NCBI RefSeq assembly: GCF_003966265.1 | Contig: NZ_RXNV01000006.1 | Coordinates: 124,001 to 188,000, forward strand | DNA length: 64,000 nt | Direction: 5' to 3' | Source: Shewanella atlantica | GTDB taxonomy: Bacteria > Pseudomonadota > Gammaproteobacteria > Enterobacterales > Shewanellaceae | Shown here: piece after piece, positions 36,828 to 46,444 of the stretch | How positions within the stretch are numbered: position 1 is the first letter of the stretch | Layout: each line of letters opens with the position of its first letter | The notes under the pieces: model-generated | Told to the model about the DNA's origin: nothing | The model's database searches: none | Seen by the model: only the letters and a program-made list of their open reading frames with translations | Made by a program: the position numbers and the translations under genes

Positions 36828-37328
36828 ATGAAACAGCTAGCTGCAATATTTATGCTCACTATGGCGCTCACAATTACAGGTTGTGCCAGCTCTGTTTCTG
36901 AGGCGGATAAAATTGAATACCTGACCTATGTCAGCGCCGGGGAATCCGTACCTGTCAAAAAATTCACCGATTCTCAAGGAAATAACATTGATCTTACTGA
37001 GTCAGAAAATGCCAAGTTATTGGTACTGTTTGCGACCTGGTGTCCCGATTCTCAACGAGCGATGAAAGCACTACAGGCATCTGATCTTATTTTAGATCCT
37101 AATCTGGATATCATAGGTATAGGCCGCGAAGAGAACAAAGAGGCATTAGATAAGTTTGCCAATGAATATCAAATAAACTTCCCATTAGTCGCCGATAGTG
37201 ACCGTAGCATCTACGCCAAGTTTGCCAACGCAGGGGTCCCACGACTCATCTTGCTCGATGGCGAGAATCACATAGTAAAAACAATCATAGCCGAGGGCGA
37301 CAATCCTTTAGCCCAAGTTCAGTGGTAG
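36828..37328 (+). CDS. thioredoxin-fold lipoprotein (TlpA/AhpC-like) with a CPDS motif
   Basis: A 166-residue exported lipoprotein (lipobox ITGC) with a thioredoxin-like domain: LLVLFATWCPDSQRAMKAL near residue 70, and cis-proline GVPRLILLDG near residue 142. The usual CXXC is CPDS, keeping only the first cysteine. It therefore could act as a monothiol isomerase or peroxidase-like protein but not as a disulfide oxidoreductase. It is monocistronic. Confidence 0.75.
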   Translation: MKQLAAIFMLTMALTITGCASSVSEADKIEYLTYVSAGESVPVKKFTDSQGNNIDLTESENAKLLVLFATWCPDSQRAMKALQASDLILDPNLDIIGIGREENKEALDKFANEYQINFPLVADSDRSIYAKFANAGVPRLILLDGENHIVKTIIAEGDNPLAQVQW

Positions 37329-37367
37329 AGTTCATGCTTGACCATATATGACATTGAACTGACAGCT

Positions 37368-37592
37368 CTAATGATCAACCTGTATCTCCAGCGGACAGGT
37401 CTGATTGGTAAATAGCACCTTGAAATGAACTTGCTTTATGGTTCGGTATTGACAGATAAGTACCGAACCTTCGGCTTCTGACTTAATCAGTTGCGCGGTT
37501 ACGGCTGTTTGGGTGGATGCAAAGGCTGGGCTTATTGAGAAAATAAGGCTACTGGCTAAGATAATAGATCTGTTCATTAATTTCTTTATCAT
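37368..37592 (-). CDS. small exported protein, unknown
   Basis: A 74-residue protein with a signal peptide (ILASSLIFSISPAFA) and a mature part of about 48 residues with two cysteines (LICQYRT, QTCPLEI) that may form a disulfide. AGGA lies about 9 nt upstream of the ATG. Not recognised. The next gene on the same strand starts 91 nt to the left in coordinates on the other side of a gap, so it is probably a single transcript. Confidence 0.55.
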   Translation of the reverse strand: MIKKLMNRSIILASSLIFSISPAFASTQTAVTAQLIKSEAEGSVLICQYRTIKQVHFKVLFTNQTCPLEIQVDH

Positions 37593-37682
37593 TCAGTCTT
37601 TCCTAAGAGTCAAAAATTAGCGGTAATACGCTTTATGTTATTCACTCTAGCATCACGAGCTGAACCTCTACTTAACAACTAC

Positions 37683-39131
37683 TTAGACTGCCCTCCCCGA
37701 ATTAGCGCCTTCAATATAATCCCTAATGATCTCCCCAAGACGAAGTACACCCGACTCCATCTTTTCGTCCCAGGGCAAGGCATAGGTGATCCTGAAATAA
37801 TCATCATAACTATGATTGAATGAAAACATCGCTCCCGGTGCGATAGATAGCTTAGATTCGATAACCTTAGCCCATAAGGCTTCACTGGAGAGCCCACCGG
37901 GCAACTTAAACCATAAACAGGGGCCACCATCGGGCTGACTCATATAGAGAGACTCCCCGAGCACAGGTGTCAGCAAGTTTATAGACTTTTGGTAATTGCA
38001 GCGGATCTGTTCCCTGAGTTTAAAGAGCAACTTTTGATATTTCCCCGAACCGAGTAGATTCGAGACCATATGCTGTAAAGCCATACCAGGCTCCTCGGCC
38101 ACCGTTTGCTTAGCGAACTGACAAGCATCGAAAGTATTAATACACAAGAGGTAACCTAAACTGATTGAAGGTGAGATCGTATCGTAAAAATCACCGATAC
38201 TTATCACCTTGCAGGCGGTCGACTCGTTAACCAGGCTGGCAATAGTGGCGGGGCGAATGCCACCGAAATAGAGCTCACTGCGATCATACTCTATCAAGGT
38301 AACATGATGAGCTGCAGCCCAATCGATCAGCGCGAGTTTATCCTCGTTCGATAACAGACGTCCGGTAGGATCGGCAAAGCTGGGATTAACAAGATAAGTG
38401 TCGAACGGCTGGGTTTCATAGGCTTGAGAGAGTAGTGCAAGTTCATCCTCATATTTCCCCTGCATGGGCACCTCAATGACATCGGCATTAAACTGTTTCA
38501 ATATGGCCTGAAAATAGAAAGAGACAGGAGACTCTACCGCTACGGTTTTTCCTATTGCCTGTGCCGCAGTCAAGGCTAATAGCAGTCCCTCCTGCCGGCC
38601 ATTTGTCACCAGCACCTGCTGCAGTGAAAACACCTGACCGCTACGAAGCAGATGACGACAGATCTCCTCTCTTAGCTCGGCAATACCTTCGATAGGATCT
38701 TGCATCATCAACTTATATGGACGATGTTTCAACACTTGCCTATGAAGGCGGTTAAGTACCAACTCATTATCGATAACTGTGCTGGGTGCCGTACAGGAAA
38801 GCGGTAGAATATCGGGATCATTGAATGAGTATTGCACTGCACTGGCTAAATCCTGCCCCGCATGACCCCTATTCACTTTACATCCATAGTCGGGCTGCAG
38901 AAGACCCCGCCTCGGGCTGACAAAGTAGCCCCGCTTGGGCTTGGCATAGATCCAACCCAATCTCTCAAGCTCATGATAAGCCTGAATCACGGTGGACACG
39001 CCGACTTCGTTCATTTTTGCACATTCACGCACCGAGTGAAGCTTCCCTCCTCCCTCTTGATCCGAAACAACACCAAGCTCAATGGAACGGATCACCTCAT
39101 CTACAATTTTGCGATACTTGAACTGGGCCAT
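37683..39131 (-). CDS. MocR-type GntR regulator with a degenerate aminotransferase domain
   Basis: A 482-residue fusion of a GntR winged helix (residues 1-75: LHSVRECAKMNEVGVSTVIQAYHELERLGW) and a fold-type I aminotransferase-like domain (about 110-470). The lysine that should bind pyridoxal phosphate is replaced: GDFYDTISPSISLGYL (313-328) has Asp317 where the family has FSKT. The PLP-contacting Asn of the NPTG motif is Asp254 (FADPTG). It is therefore unlikely to form the internal aldimine and may sense another ligand. It is divergent from two acetyltransferase genes (164 nt apart), its probable targets. Confidence 0.85.
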   Translation of the reverse strand: MAQFKYRKIVDEVIRSIELGVVSDQEGGGKLHSVRECAKMNEVGVSTVIQAYHELERLGWIYAKPKRGYFVSPRRGLLQPDYGCKVNRGHAGQDLASAVQYSFNDPDILPLSCTAPSTVIDNELVLNRLHRQVLKHRPYKLMMQDPIEGIAELREEICRHLLRSGQVFSLQQVLVTNGRQEGLLLALTAAQAIGKTVAVESPVSFYFQAILKQFNADVIEVPMQGKYEDELALLSQAYETQPFDTYLVNPSFADPTGRLLSNEDKLALIDWAAAHHVTLIEYDRSELYFGGIRPATIASLVNESTACKVISIGDFYDTISPSISLGYLLCINTFDACQFAKQTVAEEPGMALQHMVSNLLGSGKYQKLLFKLREQIRCNYQKSINLLTPVLGESLYMSQPDGGPCLWFKLPGGLSSEALWAKVIESKLSIAPGAMFSFNHSYDDYFRITYALPWDEKMESGVLRLGEIIRDYIEGANSGRAV

Positions 39132-39295
39132 GAATTGAACACTCTTAAGCTAACTGTATTGGGTTTTATTTACACAAACTGTATCTGTTTTGGTTTTCAC
39201 TATCCAGATAAAGTAAAAACCAATACAAGAGTGAATAAAAAAACTCATACAAAAGCTAATGCAAAAGCTAACCGAACAAAAAAGGTAGGAGTGAC

Positions 39296-39829
39296 ATGAG
39301 CCGTATAATTATCGAGACCGACCGACTCATTATCCGTGAGTTTAATCTTAACGATGCCGCAGCCGTACTCCATTTCAATGCCCCGGAAGAGGTCAACCGT
39401 TACACGGGAGATTCCGGCATGTGTGAATGTCTGCAGGATGCAGAAGCTATCATCCGCGATATCTGGCTAGTCGAGTATGGCAAGTTTGGCTTTGGTCGCT
39501 GGGCGGTGGTACTGAAAGAAACAGGCAAGGTAATAGGCTTTTGCGGATTTAAGAACGAAACTCGTATCGGGGCCGTCGATATCGGTTACCGCTTTCACCC
39601 GGATCATTGGGGCAAGGGCTACGCAACCGAATCGAATATGGCATGTGTCGACTATGCCAGACAAGAGATGAAGTTAGATCGAGTAGTCGGTGACGCCGTA
39701 GCCGAAAACCAAGCCTCGATCAATGTGCTGCTCAAGTTGGGAATGAGCTTCGAAAAGCAGTATCTGGAAGATCAATTTACCGTCAATCGTTATCAGATGT
39801 TCCTCAAGAGCGGAAAGAGTCCCCGATGA
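39296..39829 (+). CDS. GNAT acetyltransferase (RimJ/RimL-like), first of a pair
   Basis: A 177-residue N-acetyltransferase. It opens IIETDRLIIREFNLNDAAAV, and acetyl-CoA motif A is about residues 90-125 (VDIGYRFHPDHWGKGYATESNMACVDYA). ENQASINVLLKLGMSFEKQ is motif B. Its stop overlaps the start of a second acetyltransferase (ATGA). The acceptor is unknown; these families modify ribosomal proteins, antibiotics or small amines. Confidence 0.85.
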   Translation: MSRIIIETDRLIIREFNLNDAAAVLHFNAPEEVNRYTGDSGMCECLQDAEAIIRDIWLVEYGKFGFGRWAVVLKETGKVIGFCGFKNETRIGAVDIGYRFHPDHWGKGYATESNMACVDYARQEMKLDRVVGDAVAENQASINVLLKLGMSFEKQYLEDQFTVNRYQMFLKSGKSPR

Positions 39830-40398
39830 ACAGATTTCCAACACTGAGCAGCGAGAGACTCGTGTTAAATGAGACCACCGCAGACGATGCTCAGGCTGTA
39901 TTTGAGTTGTTTTCCGATAAACGGGTTACCGAATATTACGATTTAGATGTTTTCGATTCTATCGGGCAGGCATTGGATTTAATTGAGGGCGACAGTAGGA
40001 AGGCCTTAGATAATCAGATGCTGAGATGGGCGGTGCGTGAAAAATCATCGGAGGACTATATAGGGAGCTATATCGGCGGCTGCGGCATCAATCGATTCGA
40101 ACCGGATCGTCACGTTGCCGTCATCGGCTATGAGTTTAGCCGGGCATTTTGGGGAAAAGGTTATGCAACCGAGGCGATAACTTCTGTTATCGAGTTTGCA
40201 TTTTCAAGTTCCTGCCCGTCAACAGTTAACCGTATCGAAGCCTATACCATGATGGGCAACCTTGCCTCTGAGTCCCTACTGCTCAAACTCGGATTCAAAG
40301 CCGAGGGTATACTGAGGGAGCATAGCTTTTGGAAAGGTCGATATCATGACCTGACACTATTTTCGTTATTAAAAAAAGACCATATAGCTCAACAATAA
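39826..40398 (+). CDS. GNAT acetyltransferase (RimJ/RimL-like), second of a pair
   Basis: A 190-residue N-acetyltransferase: FPTLSSERLVLNETTADDAQAVFEL at the start, VIGYEFSRAFWGKGYATEAITSVI as motif A, then NLASESLLLKLGFKAEGILREH. It is translationally coupled to the preceding gene and is a diverged paralogue of it. Confidence 0.85.
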   Translation: MNRFPTLSSERLVLNETTADDAQAVFELFSDKRVTEYYDLDVFDSIGQALDLIEGDSRKALDNQMLRWAVREKSSEDYIGSYIGGCGINRFEPDRHVAVIGYEFSRAFWGKGYATEAITSVIEFAFSSSCPSTVNRIEAYTMMGNLASESLLLKLGFKAEGILREHSFWKGRYHDLTLFSLLKKDHIAQQ

Positions 40399-40493
40399 CG
40401 AAGTAAAACCATGGGGCGGTTGCTGAAAACCAGCCTACAACAGGCCCGTTACCGCCACTCTAAACGTTTAAATTTAAAGTACAAAACCAGGAG

Positions 40494-41474
40494 TTAACCA
40501 CCGAGCACATAACCATCCATCATTCCGACCATACGGCCGATCTCTGGTTTAGTTATGGTGTCGTTTGCCCCGAGTTGCAGCGCCTTACTGCGGTTATCCT
40601 CACTCATCAGTGACGAAAACATCACGATAGGCATCTTGCTATAAGCACTGGTATCACGCAGACGCTTCACTAAGTGCATCCCATCCATTCTCGGCATCTC
40701 TACATCGGTAATAATCGCACTGACAAAATCATCTACCGAAGCGCCCTCATCAAGGGCTAAGCGCTCATACTCCAGCAACATCTCGAGGGCATCACCGCCA
40801 TCTTTCGCCGTGATAATGTTATATCCGGCCGATCTCAATGTACTTTCAATCATCTTACGAATAAATGCAGAGTCGTCGACAACCAATATGGTCTTGGCTT
40901 CGCGCTTCGCGAGCATGGTATCGTTGATAATGACACTCTTATCCTGCAGCACATCATACTTATCCATGCTCAATTCCGGATTGATATCCGCGATGATCTT
41001 CTCAAAATCCAGCACCATAATCAGGTGCCCCTCCCGCCTGACAACAGCAACGACACAATCTTGTTCCCCTGCCTCTAAAAACTGACTGGGGGATTCAACC
41101 TGTTCCCATGACACCCGATGAATACTGCGAACACTATCGATCAAAAAACCATTAATCATCTTGTTAAAGTCGGTGACGATCACAACCTTATGAGTCAAAT
41201 CATCCTGAGTCGGGATCCCAAGCCACCCAGCCAGATCCACCAAGGGGATCAAGATATCTCTTAAGGAGAAAACGCCCACCATGTGCGGCTGAGCATTTGG
41301 ATAATCGGATGTGCTCGGCACCAAAATAACTTCCCGCACCTTAGCCACGTTAATGCCGTAATGACATACTTTATAGCCGCCATCGGGAAGTAACTTGTGT
41401 AGATGAAACTCGATAATTTCGAGCTCGTTAGTTCCGCTCTCGGTAAGGATCTCAGATTTTTTCAAGTCATTCAT
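40494..41474 (-). CDS. cheV: chemotaxis coupling protein CheV
   Basis: A 326-residue CheW-receiver fusion. The CheW domain (about residues 20-160: YGINVAKVREVILVPSTSDYPNAQPHMVGVFSLRDILIPLVDLAGWLG) couples receptors to CheA. The receiver domain (about 200-320) has ILVVDDSAFIRKMI, the phospho-acceptor Asp in IITDVEMPRMDGM, Ser in MFSSL and Lys in ITKPE, so it is phosphorylatable. I take ATG 41474 with TGAG upstream; a GTG at 41483 is in frame. It is monocistronic. Confidence 0.93.
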   Translation of the reverse strand: MNDLKKSEILTESGTNELEIIEFHLHKLLPDGGYKVCHYGINVAKVREVILVPSTSDYPNAQPHMVGVFSLRDILIPLVDLAGWLGIPTQDDLTHKVVIVTDFNKMINGFLIDSVRSIHRVSWEQVESPSQFLEAGEQDCVVAVVRREGHLIMVLDFEKIIADINPELSMDKYDVLQDKSVIINDTMLAKREAKTILVVDDSAFIRKMIESTLRSAGYNIITAKDGGDALEMLLEYERLALDEGASVDDFVSAIITDVEMPRMDGMHLVKRLRDTSAYSKMPIVMFSSLMSEDNRSKALQLGANDTITKPEIGRMVGMMDGYVLGG

Positions 41475-41764
41475 AAGCGGCACTCAGGCAAACACTGGCA
41501 ATGAAAAATTGAGGGACAATTATGAGTATAGGAAAGAAATGACGCTTTATCTGTTCTCGACAGTTCCAGGCTACGCTTTCAGTAAGCTTTGTAGCTAGTA
41601 AGCGAAGACGAAGCTAGTAATCAAATAGAGGAGTTAAGGGAATGAGTAAGCGCTCAAGACCAGCATATGAATCTAAAAGCAACATAGCCGATGGCTGATA
41701 ACCGACTACGCTGTTTTTAAGTAAGAAGGATAATCCTTATCAGAACCAGCTATTTCAAGACTAG

Positions 41765-42256
41765 TTACTTCAACTCTCGATAGGTCTCGCTGCTCCAGTC
41801 GAACACATACTCGACCCCCTGCCACTCATAGATGGTGCGGCCATCTTTTTGCATGACACGGGCATTTGCGGGCAGGCTCTTCAGGCCTGATGCATATTGC
41901 ACACTGGTGGTCACCCGCTGTGGTGGTGCTATGACCTTAGGCTCTGGACGCTTATACTCTCTACGATCGTAGCGATAAGGATAGCCCCAATTGTTACGCC
42001 AGTAAGGACGATACCATGGTCTGTTCCAGTAGTAGCCGTGATTATTCCAGTAAGGTGAACCAGTGCTTACTCCAACACCCCAACGCCAACCACTGTTGTA
42101 GTTTGGATAGTGGTGACCCCAGCTACTGCTCCAGCTAGGCTGTATCCAGACATTACTGCTCCAATTGAAACGATCTGAGGCTTGTACGCTCAGGCTGGAA
42201 AGAGATAACAAGCCAGACAAGATAATTGCCTGACCAACACCAGAAAATCTACTCAC
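41765..42256 (-). CDS. exported Trp/Tyr/Asn-rich protein, unknown
   Basis: A 163-residue protein from a GTG at 42256, which has GGAGG 8 nt upstream, better placed than the GTG at 42271. The signal peptide ends SVQAS. The middle (about 30-95) is very rich in Trp, Tyr, Asn and Arg (WNRPWYRPYWRNNWGYPY type). The C-terminal 45 residues form a compact domain (LPANARVMQKDGRTIYEWQGVEYVFD) like that in other small envelope proteins. Function unknown. Confidence 0.7.
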   Translation of the reverse strand: MSRFSGVGQAIILSGLLSLSSLSVQASDRFNWSSNVWIQPSWSSSWGHHYPNYNSGWRWGVGVSTGSPYWNNHGYYWNRPWYRPYWRNNWGYPYRYDRREYKRPEPKVIAPPQRVTTSVQYASGLKSLPANARVMQKDGRTIYEWQGVEYVFDWSSETYRELK

Positions 42257-42459
42257 TTTGTCTCCCTCCACACTCGATCTTTCATCAGGACAAAACTAGA
42301 CTCTATCTCCATATTACTCCTATTTACAGCAAGAAGTAATTTACCTCTATCTTATCTATTTGCTGTCTCCTGATAAATAATCCTAAGCAGTTAAACATGT
42401 GTACTAAAAATGGTATAGTGCGCGCCATATCACATTTTAATAGCAGCGAGTAATTCCAC

Positions 42460-43941
42460 ATGAGTTTTAAGGATTTACGCAGTTTTATAAGCCACCTGGA
42501 AGCGAATGGTGAACTTAAACGTATCAGCCACCCGGTCGATCCCCATCTTGAGATGACAGAGATCGCCGATCGTGTGTTGCGCGCCAAGGGCCCGGCTCTG
42601 CTGTTTGAAAACCCGGTTGGCAACGAGATGCCCGTATTGGCAAACTTATTTGGCACACCGAAACGCGTCGCCATGGCACTGGGTAAAGAAGATCCCATCG
42701 CACTGAGAGAAGTGGGTGAGCTACTGGCATTCCTTAAGGAGCCTGAGCCACCACGAGGCTTTAAAGACGCCATTTCCAAGATCCCTATGTTCAAGCAAGC
42801 CTTGAATATGCCGCCGAAAACGGTTCGAAACGCCCCCTGTCAGGAAGTAATAAAAACCGGCAGTGATGTCGATCTGACCAAACTACCTATTCAGCACTGC
42901 TGGCCCGGTGATGTCGCTCCTCTGGTAACCTGGGGACTGACCATCACTAAGGGACCACGTCAGAAACGGCAGAACCTCGGGATCTACCGTCAACAGTTGC
43001 TCGGTAAAGATAAACTGATCATGCGTTGGCTCGATCACCGTGGGGGTGCGCTAGATTTTAAAGATTTTAAAGAGAAATTCCCCGGTGAACGTTACCCGGT
43101 TGTGGTCGCACTCGGCAGCGATCCCGTGACCATCTTAGGCGCCGTGACTCCGGTACCCGACTCGATGAGCGAATATGCCTTCGCGGGGCTTTTACGTGGT
43201 GAGCGCACCGATGTTTGCAAGGCCGTGAGCTGTGATCTGGAAGTTCCCGCCACCAGCGAGATCATCTTAGAAGGTTATATCGATCCCGAAGAGATGGCCG
43301 AAGAGGGTCCCTATGGTGACCATACCGGTTACTACAACGAGACCGACTCTTTCCCTGTCTTTACCGTGACTCATATTACACACCGAAAAGACGCTATCTA
43401 TCATAGCACTTACACCGGCCGTCCACCTGATGAGCCAGCCATGTTAGGCGTGGCATTGAATGAAGTCTTCGTGCCGATTCTGCGCAAGCAGTACCCTGAA
43501 ATTATCGACTTCTACCTACCGCCCGAAGGCTGTTCATACCGCATGGCGGTGATCTCGATACGTAAACAGTACCCAGGCCACGCAAAACGAGTGATGATGG
43601 GCGCCTGGTCTTTCCTGCGTCAGTTTATGTATACCAAGTTTATCGTCGTCGTCGATGAAGATGTTAACTGCCGTGACTGGAATGATGTGATCTGGGCCAT
43701 TACCACACGCATGGATCCAAAACGCGATACTGTCATGATAGAAAACACCCCTATCGATTATCTCGACTTTGCGTCTCCCGTTGCAGGCTTAGGCTCGAAA
43801 ATGGGAATGGATGCCACCAACAAGTGGGAAGGCGAAACCGATCGTGAATGGGGTACTCCAATCGTGATGGATGAAGCCGTAAAACAAAGAATCGATACCA
43901 TCTGGGACGACTTGGGCATAGACGATGCCCCTACCCTATAA
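42460..43941 (+). CDS. ubiD: UbiD, 3-octaprenyl-4-hydroxybenzoate decarboxylase
   Basis: Prenylated-FMN-dependent decarboxylase of ubiquinone synthesis, 493 residues, full length. It has [22 protein letters not shown] at the start, the [12 protein letters not shown] catalytic/metal segment near residue 285, and [25 protein letters not shown] near 390. fre follows 73 nt downstream, as in E. coli and Shewanella. Confidence 0.96.
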   Translation: MSFKDLRSFISHLEANGELKRISHPVDPHLEMTEIADRVLRAKGPALLFENPVGNEMPVLANLFGTPKRVAMALGKEDPIALREVGELLAFLKEPEPPRGFKDAISKIPMFKQALNMPPKTVRNAPCQEVIKTGSDVDLTKLPIQHCWPGDVAPLVTWGLTITKGPRQKRQNLGIYRQQLLGKDKLIMRWLDHRGGALDFKDFKEKFPGERYPVVVALGSDPVTILGAVTPVPDSMSEYAFAGLLRGERTDVCKAVSCDLEVPATSEIILEGYIDPEEMAEEGPYGDHTGYYNETDSFPVFTVTHITHRKDAIYHSTYTGRPPDEPAMLGVALNEVFVPILRKQYPEIIDFYLPPEGCSYRMAVISIRKQYPGHAKRVMMGAWSFLRQFMYTKFIVVVDEDVNCRDWNDVIWAITTRMDPKRDTVMIENTPIDYLDFASPVAGLGSKMGMDATNKWEGETDREWGTPIVMDEAVKQRIDTIWDDLGIDDAPTL

Positions 43942-44014
43942 TTGATATTTATTTATAGAATTTAGCTAAACGATTATTGCAAGCCTCCACAGAGGGGCAT
44001 TAAAAGGACGTTAG

Positions 44015-44725
44015 ATGAAAACGATTCGCTGTAAGATAGAACAAGTCACCCCGTTTAATGAGGCGGTTTTTCAGATCATTCTAAAGCCTGAAACAGCTTT
44101 TGACTTTAAGGCTGGGCAGTATCTTTGCGTCGTTATGGGTGAAAATGACAAACGTCCATTCTCCATTGCTTCCGCGCCCGATGCCGAACATATTGAGCTG
44201 CATATCGGGGCGGCTGTGAGTGAGAGCTACCCGATGCAGGTTGTAGACCGCATGAAAGAGTGTTTACAAAACAACGCCGCAATTGAGATTGAAGTGCCTG
44301 GCGGTGATGCTCACCTGCGTCATGAAAGTAAACGTCCACGCCTCATGATTGCAGGCGGCACCGGCTTCTCCTATATCAAGAGTATCGTTGAACATCAGAT
44401 AGCATTAGATCTGCAGGTGGAAACAACTTTCTACTGGGGCTGTCGAACTCAGGATGCCATGTATTACGAGACTATCGCACGGGAATGGCATGATGCTCAT
44501 CCATGGATGCATTTTGTACCTGTCGTAGAACAGGCCGATGATGACTGGAAGGGAAAGCAAGCTAACCTTCTGGACCAGATAAAGACAGACTTTGTCAGCC
44601 TCAATGGCTATGACATCTATATTGCAGGTCGTTTCGATATGGTGGGTACGGCGCGGGAGCTGTTCCGCACTATGGGACTAGAGGAGAATCACCTCTACGG
44701 CGATGCCTTCGCGTTTATTAAGTAA
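44015..44725 (+). CDS. fre: NAD(P)H-flavin reductase
   Basis: A 236-residue flavin reductase of the ferredoxin-NADP reductase superfamily, reducing free flavins with NAD(P)H. Key segments are DKRPFSIASAPD (flavin binding, Arg-x-x-Ser), LMIAGGTGFSYIKSIVE (nucleotide binding) and DIYIAGRFDMVGTAREL. AAAGGA lies upstream of the ATG. Confidence 0.93.
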   Translation: MKTIRCKIEQVTPFNEAVFQIILKPETAFDFKAGQYLCVVMGENDKRPFSIASAPDAEHIELHIGAAVSESYPMQVVDRMKECLQNNAAIEIEVPGGDAHLRHESKRPRLMIAGGTGFSYIKSIVEHQIALDLQVETTFYWGCRTQDAMYYETIAREWHDAHPWMHFVPVVEQADDDWKGKQANLLDQIKTDFVSLNGYDIYIAGRFDMVGTARELFRTMGLEENHLYGDAFAFIK

Positions 44726-44740
44726 TACCAATCGGTATAA
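44723..44740. repeat. dispersed palindrome, copy 3
   Basis: TAATACCAATCGGTATAA begins at the fre stop codon and is almost identical to the copies at 14200 and 56443. Confidence 0.75.
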
Positions 44741-44761
44741 AAGCGTTACGAGAACGCTTTG

Positions 44762-44795
44762 CTACGAGAAAAGAGCAGCTGCTTTTTTCTCGTAG
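44762..44795. terminator. hairpin between fre and the regulator gene
   Basis: CTACGAGAAAA (44762-44772) pairs with TTTTCTCGTAG (44785-44795) between two convergent genes. Runs of A and T on the two arms suit bidirectional termination. Confidence 0.65.
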
Positions 44796-44879
44796 GGCAT
44801 AGCCCGAACTCGCAGGCTCTTTTCAGCCGCCCTCGAACCTAAAATCTGGTGTCTTTCTTAGATTTTCCTAGGACCTTCT

Positions 44880-46163
44880 TTACAGCTTCACTTTATCATA
44901 CTCATACCAGGCAACCAGATTGCCCAAAATTGGTACGATCCACACAGCCGTGTCCTTATCTTTATAGACCCGATAGAAATAGAGGTCCTCTTCCACAATC
45001 TCATGCTTTCTTATTTCACGATAAAAATGCATCGCGGAAGAGCTCACCTTATCAGGTTTTATCAGCTCTTTCTGGGCAACCCTGACATGAAAAACATCGA
45101 CATCCATGCCGTTAATCTGCTCTTGGTACTGCTTAAACTTACCCTTTATCTTGTATTTAATCGGCGTGGTTGCGCACTCTTCATCTGTGATACAAGCAGC
45201 AGAATAGAACTTACCAGAGTCTTCTCCCTCATAAATGAGCGACAAGCTGATATCGGATCTAACCAACATATTTCCCTGAACCGGGTAGTAAACATCGGCA
45301 TGATAATGATGTTCAACAAACCCGCTGGTTCCCGGCTCGGTAAGAGGAATGATGACCCTGTTATAGCGGATCCTTTGCTCCATCTTTTTGGTTAACGCCG
45401 CAAAGTTTTTCATATTTAACCCGGCTGGGGTCAAATCGATCGCTGTAATGTTGATCAAACCCTTGCCGGAACAGCTTTTGTCATCGGCATCGGGGCACAC
45501 GGCCATAGAGTAGTAATTACCATCGGTAAGCGCGAACCCATTAAACTTGCTCAAATTAGTTAAGTGGTTCACTTCAGGTGCCAGATGTTTCTGCCACATA
45601 GATGGGTGCAGGTGTGCGACATTATCTTTATACAACAACTGAACATCTTGCTTAACGCCACCGATATTCAGCTCGATAGACTTATCTGCATTCCAACTAG
45701 CGGTGTCTTTTACCACCCCATGGTAATCACTGAAATACCAGATAGACAGACCAATCATTAACGCTATGAGTATGCCACTGAACTTAACCAGCAACGATAC
45801 ATCTACGATAGCCGCACGCACAGACTCGGGATCGTTAACCGCAAGCATCTTAATATGAGAACGGGTAGACACATTCAACTGATAACCACGCCCGGCAATC
45901 GTTCTCAACATCACTTCAGGATAGGCTTCAAGCTTCTTTCTTAGAGTACTGATACACTGAGTTAACGATGTAGCTGCAACCACGCGATCGGGCCAGCCTG
46001 CGGAGAGAAGGTCTTCTTTAGAACAAACGGAGCCAGAAGAAAGTAATAGCAGATGTAAGACAGCGGACTCTGACACTGTCAATGTCACGGTCATATTATT
46101 AGCATGATCAACTAATTGCTTAGCTTCTTCATCTAACTCCAAATAAGGAGTAATTTTTAGCAC
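44880..46163 (-). CDS. ToxR/CadC-like membrane transcription regulator, sir locus 1
   Basis: A 427-residue bitopic regulator. The N-terminal OmpR-type winged helix (residues 1-100) includes LLSAGWPDRVVAATSLTQCISTLRKKL. One membrane helix lies at about 140-162, and a periplasmic domain follows of about 265 residues. That domain has four cysteines (AVCPDADDKSCSGKG; ACITDEECATTP) that are also present in the paralogue at 56667, probably paired or metal-binding. It starts at a GTG with AGAGG upstream. It lies downstream of the nosY-like gene on the same strand, 281 nt apart. By analogy with CadC it should sense a periplasmic signal, perhaps sulfite or copper, and act on the sir genes; this is inferred. 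Confidence 0.8.
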   Translation of the reverse strand: MLKITPYLELDEEAKQLVDHANNMTVTLTVSESAVLHLLLLSSGSVCSKEDLLSAGWPDRVVAATSLTQCISTLRKKLEAYPEVMLRTIAGRGYQLNVSTRSHIKMLAVNDPESVRAAIVDVSLLVKFSGILIALMIGLSIWYFSDYHGVVKDTASWNADKSIELNIGGVKQDVQLLYKDNVAHLHPSMWQKHLAPEVNHLTNLSKFNGFALTDGNYYSMAVCPDADDKSCSGKGLINITAIDLTPAGLNMKNFAALTKKMEQRIRYNRVIIPLTEPGTSGFVEHHYHADVYYPVQGNMLVRSDISLSLIYEGEDSGKFYSAACITDEECATTPIKYKIKGKFKQYQEQINGMDVDVFHVRVAQKELIKPDKVSSSAMHFYREIRKHEIVEEDLYFYRVYKDKDTAVWIVPILGNLVAWYEYDKVKL

Positions 46164-46444
46164 CTTGAACCTCTATGAATCAATTAACATCAATGAGTTA
46201 GCAATGAACTTAGTGATAGTTTACTTAATAAATTACTTGAAGAATGTGATTGTACCCCAAAATCAAATCAGATATAAAATATCAAGACGCCTACGTTCAC
46301 ATATATAGCATTTAATCGTTTACACAAAGACAACAAGGCAAGCCTAAAACTCATTTTACCCAAGGCAAAAATAACCTTTACCAAAGCTAAGCTTATTGAG
46401 CGTTCCAAGCCATTTTACATCTGTTAATCCAACAAGATAATTCA

